From Spirochaetes bacterium RBG_16_49_21 (lineage in GTDB: Bacteria; Spirochaetota; UBA4802; UBA5550): a stretch of DNA of 58,512 bases. The stretch is taken from positions 73,171 to 131,682 of the forward strand of contig MIBJ01000048.1 of NCBI GenBank assembly GCA_001829495.1, in the 5' to 3' direction. Positions 26,216 through 34,011 of this stretch are shown piece by piece. The translations under genes and the position numbers were made by a program. The notes under the pieces were generated by a model. It made no database searches and was not told where the DNA came from. It worked only from the letters and a program-made list of their open reading frames with translations. How positions within the stretch are numbered: position 1 is the stretch's first letter; every line of letters starts with the position of its first letter.

Positions 26216-26350
26216 TTACAGTGATACGTACGTTGCCTGAAAACCCCTGTTCCCCTTGCTGTATTCCGTATGCGCGCGTACCTCGTATTCGCCTGGTTCA
26301 TACACGCCCGGATATGAATGGGATTTTTTATCAGCAGCCGTTGCTTTCAT
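26216..26350 (-). CDS. Possible 44-residue ORF coupled to nfo, or gene fragment
   Basis: A reading frame starts at an ATG overlapping the nfo stop codon (TGATG) and encodes a short peptide with YPGVYEPGEYEVRAHTEYS and GNRGFQATYVSL. The composition looks like the C-terminal strands of an Ig-like or beta-sandwich secreted domain, so it could be a remnant of a larger gene. Coupling with nfo argues for translation. No homologue is recognised. Confidence 0.3.
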   Translation of the reverse strand: MKATAADKKSHSYPGVYEPGEYEVRAHTEYSKGNRGFQATYVSL

Positions 26351-27189
26351 CAATTCAATAGACTCCGTATCTCTTTCAGATTCATCCGGTCGGCTTCGTC
26401 ATCGTTGAATTTCGGGGTTTCAAGAATCTTTGGAACATGCGCAAGCCTCGGATCGTTCAGGATCAGTGAAAATCCTTTCGTGCCGATAAGCCCCTTGCCG
26501 ATGTGCTCATGCCGGTCGACCCTGCTGCCGCACTCCCGCTTTGAATCATTGATGTGGACGAGCTTCAAGTTTTCGATGCCGAGAATATCATCGAATTCGG
26601 ATACGGTTGCGTCGAATTTCTGTTCCGTGGTAATGTCGTAGCCGGCTGCGAAGATATGGCAGGTATCCAGGCATACGCCGAGCATATCAGGATGCGATGT
26701 TTTATCGATGATGCCCCGGAGCTGTTCGAACCGCCAGCCGACGGATGAGCCCTGGCCGGCTGTTGTTTCAAGCAGGAGCTTGGCCTTTTGGCCGCTGCTG
26801 AAAATCCGGCTCAGGGATTCGGCGACCAGCTCGATCCCGCTTTGGATATCTCTGTCGCCGTGACTGCCGGGATGGAGCACCAGATGTTGTATTCCCAGCA
26901 GGGAAGCGCGATTGAGCTCATCGAGCACGGCATCTATTGATTTGTTATAGGTTTCGCCTGAACCGGCAAGATTGATAAGATATCCCGAGTGGGCGAAAAT
27001 TTGAATTCCCGGCACGAGCGATTGAGCATCCTGGAATTTTTTTATGTCTTCCAGGGAATAGGGCTTCGCATTCCATCGGTTTGAATTTTTCAGGAAGATC
27101 TGTACAGCCTTAATGTTCAATACCTTCGCCTTTTCCAGCGCCCGATGAAGGCCGCCGGATATGGAAAGGTGTACTCCTATTTTCTGCAT
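26350..27189 (-). CDS. nfo: Endonuclease IV (deoxyribonuclease IV)
   Basis: A 279-residue AP endonuclease for base-excision repair. The order GVHLSISGGL, AVQIFLKNSNRW, HSGYLINLAG, LVLHPGSH, LLETTAGQGSSVG, GVCLDTCHIFAAGYD, LVHINDSKRECGSRVDRHEHIGKG and ILETPKF covers all three zinc-binding blocks. Length and order are normal. It is followed on the same strand upstream by a DUF167 protein gene. Confidence 0.97.
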   Translation of the reverse strand: MQKIGVHLSISGGLHRALEKAKVLNIKAVQIFLKNSNRWNAKPYSLEDIKKFQDAQSLVPGIQIFAHSGYLINLAGSGETYNKSIDAVLDELNRASLLGIQHLVLHPGSHGDRDIQSGIELVAESLSRIFSSGQKAKLLLETTAGQGSSVGWRFEQLRGIIDKTSHPDMLGVCLDTCHIFAAGYDITTEQKFDATVSEFDDILGIENLKLVHINDSKRECGSRVDRHEHIGKGLIGTKGFSLILNDPRLAHVPKILETPKFNDDEADRMNLKEIRSLLN

Positions 27190-27215
27190 GGCCGATTCTT
27201 TATGCAGGGTCTTTA

Positions 27216-27512
27216 TCAGCCGGGACGCTCGTAACGGGACGGCTGCGTTTTAAATTTTGATAACAATTCCTCTCTCGTCACGCCTGCAAACTGCAGGCGC
27301 TTTTTCTTGTTTTTCTCGCCGGAGATTATCCGGATTCTGGATTTCGGGATTTTAAGAATTTTTGAGATGAGACCCACCAGCTCGGCGTTTGCCTTACCCT
27401 CTACCGGAGGCGCGGTGAGATACGCCTTGACGCTGTTGTCGTCGCCGACGGCGATCCTTTGGCGCGAGGATTTTGGCGATACGGTTATTTCCAGAACGGT
27501 TTTTGTCGGCAT
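27216..27512 (-). CDS. DUF167 (YggU) family protein
   Basis: A 98-residue protein with the family core ITVSPKSSRQRIAVGDDNSVKAYLTAPPVEGKANAELVGLIS and the ISGEKNKKKRLQF end. The family is widespread and small; its function is unknown, although members often sit beside YggT. It lies 26 bases upstream of nfo and 12 bases downstream of the STAS gene, so the three probably share a transcript. Confidence 0.92.
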   Translation of the reverse strand: MPTKTVLEITVSPKSSRQRIAVGDDNSVKAYLTAPPVEGKANAELVGLISKILKIPKSRIRIISGEKNKKKRLQFAGVTREELLSKFKTQPSRYERPG

Positions 27513-27524
27513 GAAACAAACGCA

Positions 27525-27857
27525 TTATTTTAAACTCGATAGAGCCTCTTCAACGGAGTGAAATAATTTGATCACCGAGGTAACCTTTGTTAAATCCAGG
27601 ACTTTTTTTACTTCTTCGTTGGCCGCCGCAAGCCGCAGTTGCGATCTCAGGCTCTGGTTGATATTCAGGAAGATTCCAATGCCGGAGCTGGTTATCATTT
27701 TAACGTTAGCGAGATCGATCACCATTTTTTTTATGCCGTTGTCTATAATCGTCTGTTGAAGTTTTTCTTTAAGATCAGGGACATCCAAGGTATGAACCTC
27801 TTTCATGACAATCTTGATTACATACACTCCGTTCCCTTTGTCATAAACTTCTATCAT
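27525..27857 (-). CDS. STAS-domain anti-sigma factor antagonist
   Basis: About 110 residues from the ATG at 27857, which has GGAG 8 bases upstream; a TTG at 27872 would add five residues. The STAS core is MVIDLANVKMITSSGIGIFLN, with the serine of the SSGIG turn as the likely phosphorylation site, as in SpoIIAA-type antagonists. It would bind an anti-sigma kinase to release a sigma factor. No such kinase or phosphatase lies nearby. Confidence 0.9.
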   Translation of the reverse strand: MIEVYDKGNGVYVIKIVMKEVHTLDVPDLKEKLQQTIIDNGIKKMVIDLANVKMITSSGIGIFLNINQSLRSQLRLAAANEEVKKVLDLTKVTSVIKLFHSVEEALSSLK

Positions 27858-27949
27858 AAATTTCTCCAACACGTATTCTAAATTTTTTTATTTATTATCT
27901 GCGCTATGGCCACAAGTCAACTAGTTTTTATAGCAGAATTGCGGCCTCT

Positions 27950-27977
27950 GAAGGCGGGGATGCGCATCCCCGCCTTC
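27950..27977. repeat. Perfect 28-bp palindrome, family C (half-site GAAGGCGGGGATGC), copy 1
   Basis: The half-site GAAGGCGGGGATGC is followed immediately by its complement, a loopless palindrome. Short flanks (AGAATT before, AATTCT after) extend the symmetry. It lies in the 312-base gap between the STAS gene and ptsN, which are divergent. The same 28 bases occur at 29707, 30450 and 53086. Confidence 0.85.
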
Positions 27978-28024
27978 AATTCTATAATAATATAAGCTTG
28001 ACTAAAATAGAAAGATATATCAAT

Positions 28025-28127
28025 AATAGACTTGTTGTAAAACTCGAACTAATAATTCATGTTCGCCCCGCCGCCTTCGGCGGCGGGGCGAATAATAAAT
28101 GATTATTGAGTTTCGCAATAAGTCTAT
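28025..28127. repeat. MITE-like inverted-repeat element, family D, with inner GC hairpin
   Basis: The outer ends, AATAGACTTGTTG at 28025 and the complement of AATAGACTTATTG ending near 28127, are inverted imperfect repeats of about 30 bases that also share AAACTC. Inside is a 14-bp GC hairpin (TTCGCCCCGCCGCC, loop TTC, 28062-28092). About 100 bases with no coding capacity, it fits a small non-autonomous element. It lies directly upstream of ptsN. Confidence 0.65.
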
Positions 28128-28169
28128 TAATCCATTTAAATTTTATTGCGCTAAAATTAATTTTAATTC

Positions 28170-28640
28170 ATGGATTTATCCGATAATCTCAAAAAAGTAA
28201 ATCTTTTGTTGAAACCACGGTCAGCCAATCGGTGGGAATTAATCAATGAAATGGTTGATCTGGCCGTGAAAAATAAAGAGATAAACGAATCCGACAGCGA
28301 AGAGATCAAGAAGTCCCTGATCGAAAGAGAAAAATCCATGAGCACCGCAATCGGCAAGGGAGTGGCCATACCGCATTGTTCCACCTCCAAGGTGGCGGAC
28401 ATTGCGGTGCTCATGTCCATAGTCCCGAAAGGAATTGATTTTAACGCAAGCGACGGCCAGCCGGTGAAGGTCGCTATCATGCTTCTTGTTCCTAAAAACA
28501 AGCTGACGCAGCATATAAAGACCCTGGCGAATATCGCGAAACTGATGAGCAATGAAATGTTACGGGACAAGCTGTTGACATTAAAAACTCCCGAGAAAAT
28601 AATACAAACAATAAAGGATTTTGAAAATCCGAAGAAATAG
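28170..28640 (+). CDS. ptsN: PTS EIIA (PtsN-type) protein
   Basis: A 156-residue PTS_EIIA_2 domain protein. The phospho-accepting histidine is in GVAIPHC, followed by PKGIDFNASDGQPVKVAIMLLVPKN and HIKTLANIAKLMSNE, the usual PtsN blocks. It starts at an ATG without an obvious Shine-Dalgarno. In nitrogen-PTS systems this protein regulates other proteins rather than transporting sugar; no EI or NPr is nearby. The stop is 6 bases before ruvB. Confidence 0.92.
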   Translation: MDLSDNLKKVNLLLKPRSANRWELINEMVDLAVKNKEINESDSEEIKKSLIEREKSMSTAIGKGVAIPHCSTSKVADIAVLMSIVPKGIDFNASDGQPVKVAIMLLVPKNKLTQHIKTLANIAKLMSNEMLRDKLLTLKTPEKIIQTIKDFENPKK

Positions 28641-28646
28641 CCGCCC

Positions 28647-29696
28647 ATGGAAGAAGACAGAATACTCTGCTCTCAAAAGCTGGATGTGGAACAAGATCAG
28701 GAACGGGCCCTGCGGCCCGCGCGGTTTGATGAATTTATCGGCCAGAAAAAAATAACCGAGAATCTCAAAATATTCATTCAGTCGGCGAAGATGAGAAACG
28801 TGACCCTTGATCATGTTCTGCTTGCGGGGCCTCCCGGCCTGGGCAAGACCACTCTCGCGCTCATCATTGCTAAGGATATGGGGGTATCCATAAAAGCGAC
28901 CTCGGCGCCGATCATCGAAAAGGCCGGGGACCTGGTCTCGATTCTAACCGCCCTTGAAGCAAACGACGTGCTTTTCCTCGATGAGATCCACCGGCTTTCA
29001 CCGGCCATAGAGGAGATCTTATATCCGGCTCTGGAAGACCGCACCATCGACATCGTGATCGGCCAGGGAATCGGCGCACGGAGCATCAAATTGAATCTGG
29101 CGCCCTTCACCCTGATCGGGGCAACCACCAGAACGGGGCTTCTCACCTCCGCTTTCCGGGACAGGTTCGGGATCAACCTGCGCCTCGATTATTATTCCAT
29201 AGAGGAATTGAGGGAGATCGCGCTCAGATCATCTTCGATCATTCAATGTAAAATAATGGAAGAAGCCGCGCTTGAAATAGCTAAAAGGTCGAGAAGAACC
29301 CCCCGCATCGTAAACAGATTGCTGAAGCGCGTGTCCGATTTCGCGACCGTCGAGGGAATGAAGATAATTGATCCGGCAATAACGAAATACGCTCTGGAAA
29401 GGCTCGACATCGATGACCTCGGCCTTGATGATATGGACCGGAAAGTTCTGGCTACGATCATCAACAAATATAACGGGGGGCCCGTGGGGATAAAGACGAT
29501 AGCGATTTCAGTCAGCGAGGATATCGATACACTCGAGGATTATTACGAACCGTTCCTCGTCCAGGTAGGCCTTCTGAAGCGCACGCCCCGGGGAAGAGTG
29601 GCGACTCAGCTGGCGTATCAGCATCTGGGATTGAAATACACCGCGGTCTTCGACGGCGCTTCGCAGGAGAGCCTGTTTGATGTACATGACGAGTAG
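28647..29696 (+). CDS. ruvB: Holliday junction helicase RuvB
   Basis: A 349-residue AAA+ motor that drives branch migration with RuvA. The N-terminal block LRPARFDEFIGQKK, Walker A GPPGLGKTT, Walker B LDEIHRLSP, sensor 1 LIGATTRTGLL and the sensor 2 RSRRTPRIVNRLL region are intact; the C-terminal winged-helix domain has KTIAISVSEDIDTLEDYYEPFL and RTPRGRVAT. It starts 6 bases after ptsN. Its partner ruvA is 28 kb away on the opposite strand. Confidence 0.97.
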   Translation: MEEDRILCSQKLDVEQDQERALRPARFDEFIGQKKITENLKIFIQSAKMRNVTLDHVLLAGPPGLGKTTLALIIAKDMGVSIKATSAPIIEKAGDLVSILTALEANDVLFLDEIHRLSPAIEEILYPALEDRTIDIVIGQGIGARSIKLNLAPFTLIGATTRTGLLTSAFRDRFGINLRLDYYSIEELREIALRSSSIIQCKIMEEAALEIAKRSRRTPRIVNRLLKRVSDFATVEGMKIIDPAITKYALERLDIDDLGLDDMDRKVLATIINKYNGGPVGIKTIAISVSEDIDTLEDYYEPFLVQVGLLKRTPRGRVATQLAYQHLGLKYTAVFDGASQESLFDVHDE

Positions 29697-29706
29697 GGGC
29701 GGCCCT

Positions 29707-29734
29707 GAAGGCGGGGATGCGCATCCCCGCCTTC
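29707..29734. repeat. Perfect 28-bp palindrome, family C, copy 2
   Basis: The same 28 bases as at 27950 begin 11 bases after the ruvB stop and 42 bases before the next start. The left flank GTAGGGGCGGCCCT resembles the flank of the 30432 copy. Its position after a stop codon allows a terminator role, but it lacks a T-run. Confidence 0.85.
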
Positions 29735-29775
29735 TACAGGATACATCAGGCATTTTATAAAGGGTGGGAGTTCGT

Positions 29776-30438
29776 ATGAAAAAGTATGGTGCCGTATTAT
29801 TACTATTGTTGTTCCCGGGAATTGTATTGCCGCAGGGGGATACAAGCAAAGAAAGCAAGGATGCCAAGGGCCCGGTAAAATTGACGACGAATATCCCCGT
29901 ACTGGCGCAGTACAGCAAGAAGTTCGCGATAAAAAACATTGATTTTAATAAAGTGATAGATATCGGCGGCAAGGGAGAAGTCCTTGAAGTTCAATTCGTT
30001 TTACAGAATCTGACCGACGATCCGATGGATCTATATATTTTTACGATCGCAACTTTTGAAAAGGTGGAACGGACCAGATCGAGCTTCGAGAAGCCGGTTC
30101 CGCCTACGCACAGAATCAGGAGTTTCGTCCCTTACCCGCCTGACATAGCAAATTTTCAATATCCGGCCACTGACGGGGAGGGGAACATTAACAGGGATAA
30201 ACAAGGGCCTGAAAAGTTTAAATTTGTTAAATTCCCCAAAAATTCGAAAGCGGGGATTGACCCGAATACCGGCAAGCCGCACCACCTGGTTGAAAAATTG
30301 ATAGTACGGACGACGCACCTCAGTAAATACCGCGTGAACTATTTTTTCTTCAACGAGGTCGCCATTCTTATTTTTGACAGCGAGGGAAAACCCGCGTTCA
30401 GGCAGTTGTATCAATTGCAGGGAACAAGAAACCGGTAG
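29776..30438 (+). CDS. Exported protein of unknown function
   Basis: A 220-residue protein from the ATG at 29776, preceded by GGGAG. Residues 1-19 form a signal peptide (KKYGAVLLLLLFPGIVLPQG). The mature protein is beta-rich: VLEVQFVLQNLTDDPMDLYIFT looks like an Ig-like strand pair, followed by a Pro-rich segment and a PNTGKPHHLVEKLIVRTTHLSKYRVNYFFFN block. No catalytic motif is seen. It would reside in the periplasm. The stop codon lies inside the start of a 64-bp palindrome. Confidence 0.7.
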   Translation: MKKYGAVLLLLLFPGIVLPQGDTSKESKDAKGPVKLTTNIPVLAQYSKKFAIKNIDFNKVIDIGGKGEVLEVQFVLQNLTDDPMDLYIFTIATFEKVERTRSSFEKPVPPTHRIRSFVPYPPDIANFQYPATDGEGNINRDKQGPEKFKFVKFPKNSKAGIDPNTGKPHHLVEKLIVRTTHLSKYRVNYFFFNEVAILIFDSEGKPAFRQLYQLQGTRNR

Positions 30439-30495
30439 GGGCGATCTTTGAAGGCGGGGATGCGCATCCCCGCCTTCAAAGATCGCCCCTACCGG
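30432..30495. terminator. Perfect 64-bp palindrome between convergent genes (family C core)
   Basis: The arms are 32 bases each with no loop and no mismatch: CCGGTAGGGGCGATCTTT then the GAAGGCGGGGATGC half-site, mirrored. It includes the last bases of the exported-protein gene and ends 9 bases before the serA stop, so it would fold in both transcripts and is likely a bidirectional terminator. The inner 28 bases are shared with three other copies; the outer arms are longer here. Confidence 0.8.
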
Positions 30496-30503
30496 GCGTC
30501 GTT

Positions 30504-31667
30504 TCATATAACGCGCACCATTACGATTTCCCTTATTTTTTTTATCTGTTGTATTGTTGCCTCATCCACGTCCCCGTCAATGTCAATAATATTGTATGCC
30601 CAATCCCCCTTGCTCTTGTTGAGCATATCGGCAATGTTGATCTTATGTTCGGCAAGTATCTGGGTGATCTGGCCGATAATGGCGGGGATATTTTTATTTG
30701 CGACAAGGATACGCTTGGTTCCCGAAGGGATCAGCATGCAGTCCGGGAAGTTGACCGAATTTATAATATTCCCCTTCTCGAGAAACTCCCTCAGCTGATC
30801 CACGGCCATGACCGCGCAGTTTTCTTCCGATTCGGGCGTGGATGCGCCAAGGTGCGGTATGGGTATCACCTGATCCATGTCGAGCAGGTCATCGTCCGGA
30901 AAATCGGTCGCATAGCATGTTACGGTGCCGTTGTTAATGGCTGCCTTCAGATCATCGTTATTGACGAGGCCCCCCCGCGCAAGATTGATTAATCTGATTC
31001 CCTTTTTCATGATGGCGAATTTTTCCTTATTTATTATCCCCTTTGTCTTGTCGTTAAGAGGGAGATGGAGGGTGATATAATCGGATTCAGATATGAGGTA
31101 ATCGAGGCTTATCGCTCTTTTGACCGACCGGGAAAGCCCCCACGCGGCTTCCACTGAAATAAAAGGGTCGTATCCGGAAATCTCCATGCCGAGGGAGAGG
31201 GCATCGTTCGCGACCATCACTCCTATTGCGCCGAGGCCGATCACCCCGAGCTTTTTACCTTTGATTTCCGGGCCGGTAAATTCCGACTTGCCCTTTTCGA
31301 TGAGCTTGGGCACCTCATCTCCTTTGCCGGCAAGGCTTTTTGCCCACGATATGCCCGCGAAAACCTTGCGCGATGATAGAATGAGGGCCATAAGGGCGAG
31401 TTCCTTGACCGCGTTCGCGTTGGCGCCGGGCGTGTTGAACACCGGGATCCCTCTCTGTGAGCATTTTCCGACCGGTATGTTGTTGACGCCGGCGCCCGCG
31501 CGGGCAATGGCCAGGAGCGATTCCGGCAGCTCCATTGAATGCATGTCCGCGCTCCTGACCAGTATCGCATTGGGATTCACTATCTCGGTTGCGTGCTCAT
31601 ACTGATCGCCGGACAGGCGCTCAAGGCCCTTCGGCGAGATTTTGTTGAGCTTTTGAATTTTGTACAT
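30504..31667 (-). CDS. serA: D-3-phosphoglycerate dehydrogenase
   Basis: About 387 residues from the ATG at 31667, which follows GTGAGG; an earlier ATG at 31697 would overlap serC. Motifs: ARAGAGVNNIP, FNTPGANANAVKELAL, the NAD-binding LGVIGLGAIGVMVAN, HLPLNDKTKGIIN, LINLARGGLVN with its catalytic arginine, and HLGASTPESEENCA with the catalytic histidine. A C-terminal ACT domain follows, with NIPAIIGQITQILAEHKINIADM, for serine feedback. It is a short-type PGDH. It makes 3-phosphohydroxypyruvate, used by SerC encoded 10 bases upstream. Confidence 0.95.
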   Translation of the reverse strand: MYKIQKLNKISPKGLERLSGDQYEHATEIVNPNAILVRSADMHSMELPESLLAIARAGAGVNNIPVGKCSQRGIPVFNTPGANANAVKELALMALILSSRKVFAGISWAKSLAGKGDEVPKLIEKGKSEFTGPEIKGKKLGVIGLGAIGVMVANDALSLGMEISGYDPFISVEAAWGLSRSVKRAISLDYLISESDYITLHLPLNDKTKGIINKEKFAIMKKGIRLINLARGGLVNNDDLKAAINNGTVTCYATDFPDDDLLDMDQVIPIPHLGASTPESEENCAVMAVDQLREFLEKGNIINSVNFPDCMLIPSGTKRILVANKNIPAIIGQITQILAEHKINIADMLNKSKGDWAYNIIDIDGDVDEATIQQIKKIREIVMVRVI

Positions 31668-31677
31668 GACGGCGACC

Positions 31678-32760
31678 TCACTTATTTTCAGATTCAAATT
31701 TTTTCATAAAATCGACGAGTTTTTTAACGCCCTCCGCCGGCATCGCGTTGTATATGCTCGCCCGCATCCCGCCCACCGAGCGGTGCCCCTCAAGCGTAAC
31801 CAGGCCGGCGTTCTTGGCCTCTTTGACGAACTTGGCGTCCAGATCCTTCGATCCGGTGACAAAGGGTATATTCATGAGCGAGCGGTCCTCCCTGACGATG
31901 GGGCTTTTAAAGATCGAGGAATTATCGAGAAAATTATACAGGATATCCGCTTTCTCTTTATTGATCTTCTGCATTGCGGCCACTCCGCCGAGGTTTTTCA
32001 GCCATTCGAAAACCAGCTTAGCCATATATATGCTGTACGTCGGGGGCGTGTTGTACAGGGACTTGTTTTCCACGTGCGTCGCGTAGTTGAACATGACCGG
32101 TGTAATCTCCATGGCATGGCCGACCAGATCCTCCCGTACGACGATGATGGTCAGTCCGGCCGGGCCTATATTTTTCTGAGCCCCCGCAAAGATTATGCCG
32201 AACTTGTTCACATCGATTACCTCGGAAAGGATGTGCGAGGACATATCGGCGATCAGGGGAACGCCGCCGGTATCGGGGTATGCGGTATAACGGGTGCCTT
32301 CAATGGTGTTGTTCGAGCAGATGTAGAAGTATTCGGCATCCTTGCTGAACTTATTCTTTTCCAGTTTCGGGATGTAGGAGAAATTTTTGTCTTCTGAGGA
32401 TGCGATCAGGTTGACCGTGCCGTAGTGTTTGATCTCTTCCATGGCCTTCTTCGTCCATGTGCCCGTGTGGACGAGATCCACCTTGTTGCTTTTCCTGAAA
32501 AGGTTCAGCGGAATCATCGAAAACTGGCTTGTTGCGCCTCCCTGGAGGAAGAGCACGTGATAGTTTTGCGGGATCTGCATCAGTTCACGGAAAAGCCGCT
32601 CGGCGCTCTGGATTATTTCTTCAAACGCCTTGGAGCGGTGGCTCATCTCCATCACGGACATGCCGGCTTCCTTATACTCCACTAATTCGCTGGCAGCCTT
32701 TTTAAGAACCGGCTCCGGCAGCACTCCCGGCCCTGCTGAAAAATTGTATACTCGTGCCAT
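31678..32760 (-). CDS. serC: Phosphoserine aminotransferase
   Basis: A 360-residue PLP enzyme converting 3-phosphohydroxypyruvate and glutamate to phosphoserine. Blocks: FSAGPGVLPEPVL, GMSVMEMSHRSKAFE, LFLQGGATSQF, ADMSSHILSEVIDVNKFGIIFAGAQKNIGPAGL with the PLP lysine in AQKN, TPPTYSIYM and VGGMRASIYNAMP. Intact and of normal length. It forms an operon with serA. A DUF1015 gene, often found beside serA/serC in other bacteria, lies 1.3 kb upstream beyond rex. Confidence 0.97.
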   Translation of the reverse strand: MARVYNFSAGPGVLPEPVLKKAASELVEYKEAGMSVMEMSHRSKAFEEIIQSAERLFRELMQIPQNYHVLFLQGGATSQFSMIPLNLFRKSNKVDLVHTGTWTKKAMEEIKHYGTVNLIASSEDKNFSYIPKLEKNKFSKDAEYFYICSNNTIEGTRYTAYPDTGGVPLIADMSSHILSEVIDVNKFGIIFAGAQKNIGPAGLTIIVVREDLVGHAMEITPVMFNYATHVENKSLYNTPPTYSIYMAKLVFEWLKNLGGVAAMQKINKEKADILYNFLDNSSIFKSPIVREDRSLMNIPFVTGSKDLDAKFVKEAKNAGLVTLEGHRSVGGMRASIYNAMPAEGVKKLVDFMKKFESENK

Positions 32761-32840
32761 ACACTTTACTCCTTTTTATGATTTATGGTGTATTATTCCT
32801 GTTTTCCTTTTCCTAATGTATCAATTAAGCGGGTAAATAA

Positions 32841-32980
32841 TTTGTCATTGCGAGCAAAGCGAAGCAATCTGTATTTTTTTTCATAAAAATCATTATTCAT
32901 AAGTATTTTCTGTGTCATAGTTCAAGATATAAAGCATTAGCAGATTGCTTCGTCGCTGCGCTCCTCGCAATGACAAATTT
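32841..32980. repeat. Inverted pair of TCATTGCGAG repeats, family E
   Basis: The left arm (TTTGTCATTGCGAGCAAAGC, then GAAGCAATCTG, 32841-32871) and the right arm (32941-32980, the inverse with GCGCAGCGACGAAGCAATC) flank about 70 AT-rich bases. This repeat type is known as a common intergenic element in many environmental bacteria. It lies between rex and serC and could act as a 3' structure for rex. Confidence 0.75.
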
Positions 32981-32997
32981 TGCGTTAAATTAATACA

Positions 32998-33657
32998 CTA
33001 CTCCTTTTCACTCAGCGTAAAAAGAGCCGACAGATATCTGAATTCAGAAACGATATCTATATTCCGCACATATACCGAGCCTGGTCCGGGATTCAGGATT
33101 ACCGGCGTAAAATTGATGATTCCCTTGATCCCTCCCTGCATCAGGCGCTCGGATATCTTTTCGATGTTGCGGTCCGGCTCGGTAATCACCGCCAGCTCGA
33201 TGTTTTCCCGTTTTACCACTTCCGTTATTTCATAGGTCGGATAAACGGGAATACTTATCTTGATGGTTTCCAGTTTATTAACATTGGAATCAAAACCCGC
33301 AACTATGATTAAGCTGGGGAGCAGGTCCTTCTGGTAATTCATGATTACGACTCCCAGGCTCCCCAATCCTATGATGCATGCATTTCGTTCTTTTTTGAGA
33401 CCCAGCACTTCCTCAATGTGGGCCTTTAACTTCTTTATGTCATATCCTGATCCGCTGGTTCCGGTTTCGCCGATGTAACTGACGTCTTTTCGTATATTGT
33501 GGGAACCCACGCCGAGCCTTTTCCCGATATCTTTTGATGATATCGATATCTCACCCTTATCCTCAAGCTCTTCAGCCAGGCTATATATTTTACATAATCT
33601 GGACAGGGCAGGACTCGGAATTTTTTTGATTTTATGTTTCTTCGTAATTGGTTTCAT
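32998..33657 (-). CDS. rex: Redox-sensing transcriptional repressor Rex
   Basis: A 219-residue repressor. The N-terminal winged helix (ALSRLCKIYSLAEELEDKG, ISSKDIGKRLGVGSHNIRKDVSYIGETGTSGSGYD) is followed by the Rossmann domain ACIIGLGSLGVVIMNY, ending in a swapped helix EFRYLSALFTLSE. Rex binds DNA when NADH/NAD is low and represses anaerobic and energy genes. AAGAGAT precedes the ATG. Two Rex-type operators lie in the 354-base gap upstream, so autoregulation is likely. Confidence 0.93.
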   Translation of the reverse strand: MKPITKKHKIKKIPSPALSRLCKIYSLAEELEDKGEISISSKDIGKRLGVGSHNIRKDVSYIGETGTSGSGYDIKKLKAHIEEVLGLKKERNACIIGLGSLGVVIMNYQKDLLPSLIIVAGFDSNVNKLETIKISIPVYPTYEITEVVKRENIELAVITEPDRNIEKISERLMQGGIKGIINFTPVILNPGPGSVYVRNIDIVSEFRYLSALFTLSEKE

Positions 33658-33679
33658 CTCTTAATAATTTACGTTTTAT

Positions 33680-33847
33680 CCCCCTCCCTTGATGGGCTGA
33701 CTTCTACCCACATTTCCCCGTATAAGATAAAGGGATAAGGGGAGTGAAGAGATATGGGGATAATTTTATTAAAGATTTATCTCTACAATCTCTTCTATTT
33801 TCTCCTCATCCCCCATTTCTCATATGTTTATGGGTAGAAGTTAGCTC
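33680..33847. repeat. Composite repeat: truncated family A arm followed by an inverted element with ACTTCTACCCA ends
   Basis: 33680-33697 is the start of a family A arm (CCCCTCCCTTGATGGG), cut off where a second element begins. That element has ends GCTGACTTCTACCCACA and, about 150 bases later, TATGGGTAGAAGTTAGCT, which are inverted repeats. A third copy of the end, GGGCTAACTTCTACCCACA, is at 35687. One element interrupting another suggests these sequences move or recombine. Confidence 0.6.
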
Positions 33848-33878
33848 TCGGTAAGAGGAGGATAAGTTTATTTAAACA

Positions 33879-33894
33879 TGTGATTTTTTTCACA
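33879..33894. promoter_or_regulatory. Palindromic operator, Rex- or CRP-type
   Basis: TGTGATTTTTTTCACA is a perfect TGTGA-N6-TCACA palindrome. It fits the CRP consensus and is also close to the Rex site TTGTGAA-N4-TTCACAA. Being 220 bases from the rex start and 118 from the DUF1015 start, it could serve either. Rex is favoured by the neighbouring rex gene and by the second site at 33952. Confidence 0.6.
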
Positions 33895-33951
33895 GATATT
33901 GTCAAATAATTTTTTAGAAAATAGTGATATTTTTTAAAAAAAGATCAAACT

Positions 33952-33969
33952 TTGTGAAATTTTTCTCAA
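33952..33969. promoter_or_regulatory. Rex-type operator upstream of the DUF1015 gene
   Basis: TTGTGAAATTTTTCTCAA matches the Rex consensus TTGTGAAATATTTCACAA at 16 of 18 positions. It ends 42 bases before the DUF1015 start, a typical place for repression, within AT-rich sequence. Confidence 0.65.
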
Positions 33970-34011
33970 ATTTTACTTGAAATATGCCTCCCCGATTTTT
34001 AGTGTTGCTGT

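Noticed and set aside
28647-29696. Possible ruvAB operon
   Set aside because: ruvA is about 28 kb away and on the other strand; ruvB follows ptsN here.
33680-33847. Possible CRISPR-like repeats in the rex upstream region
   Set aside because: The repeats are inverted pairs and occur once each; no regular direct repeats with spacers are present anywhere in the window.
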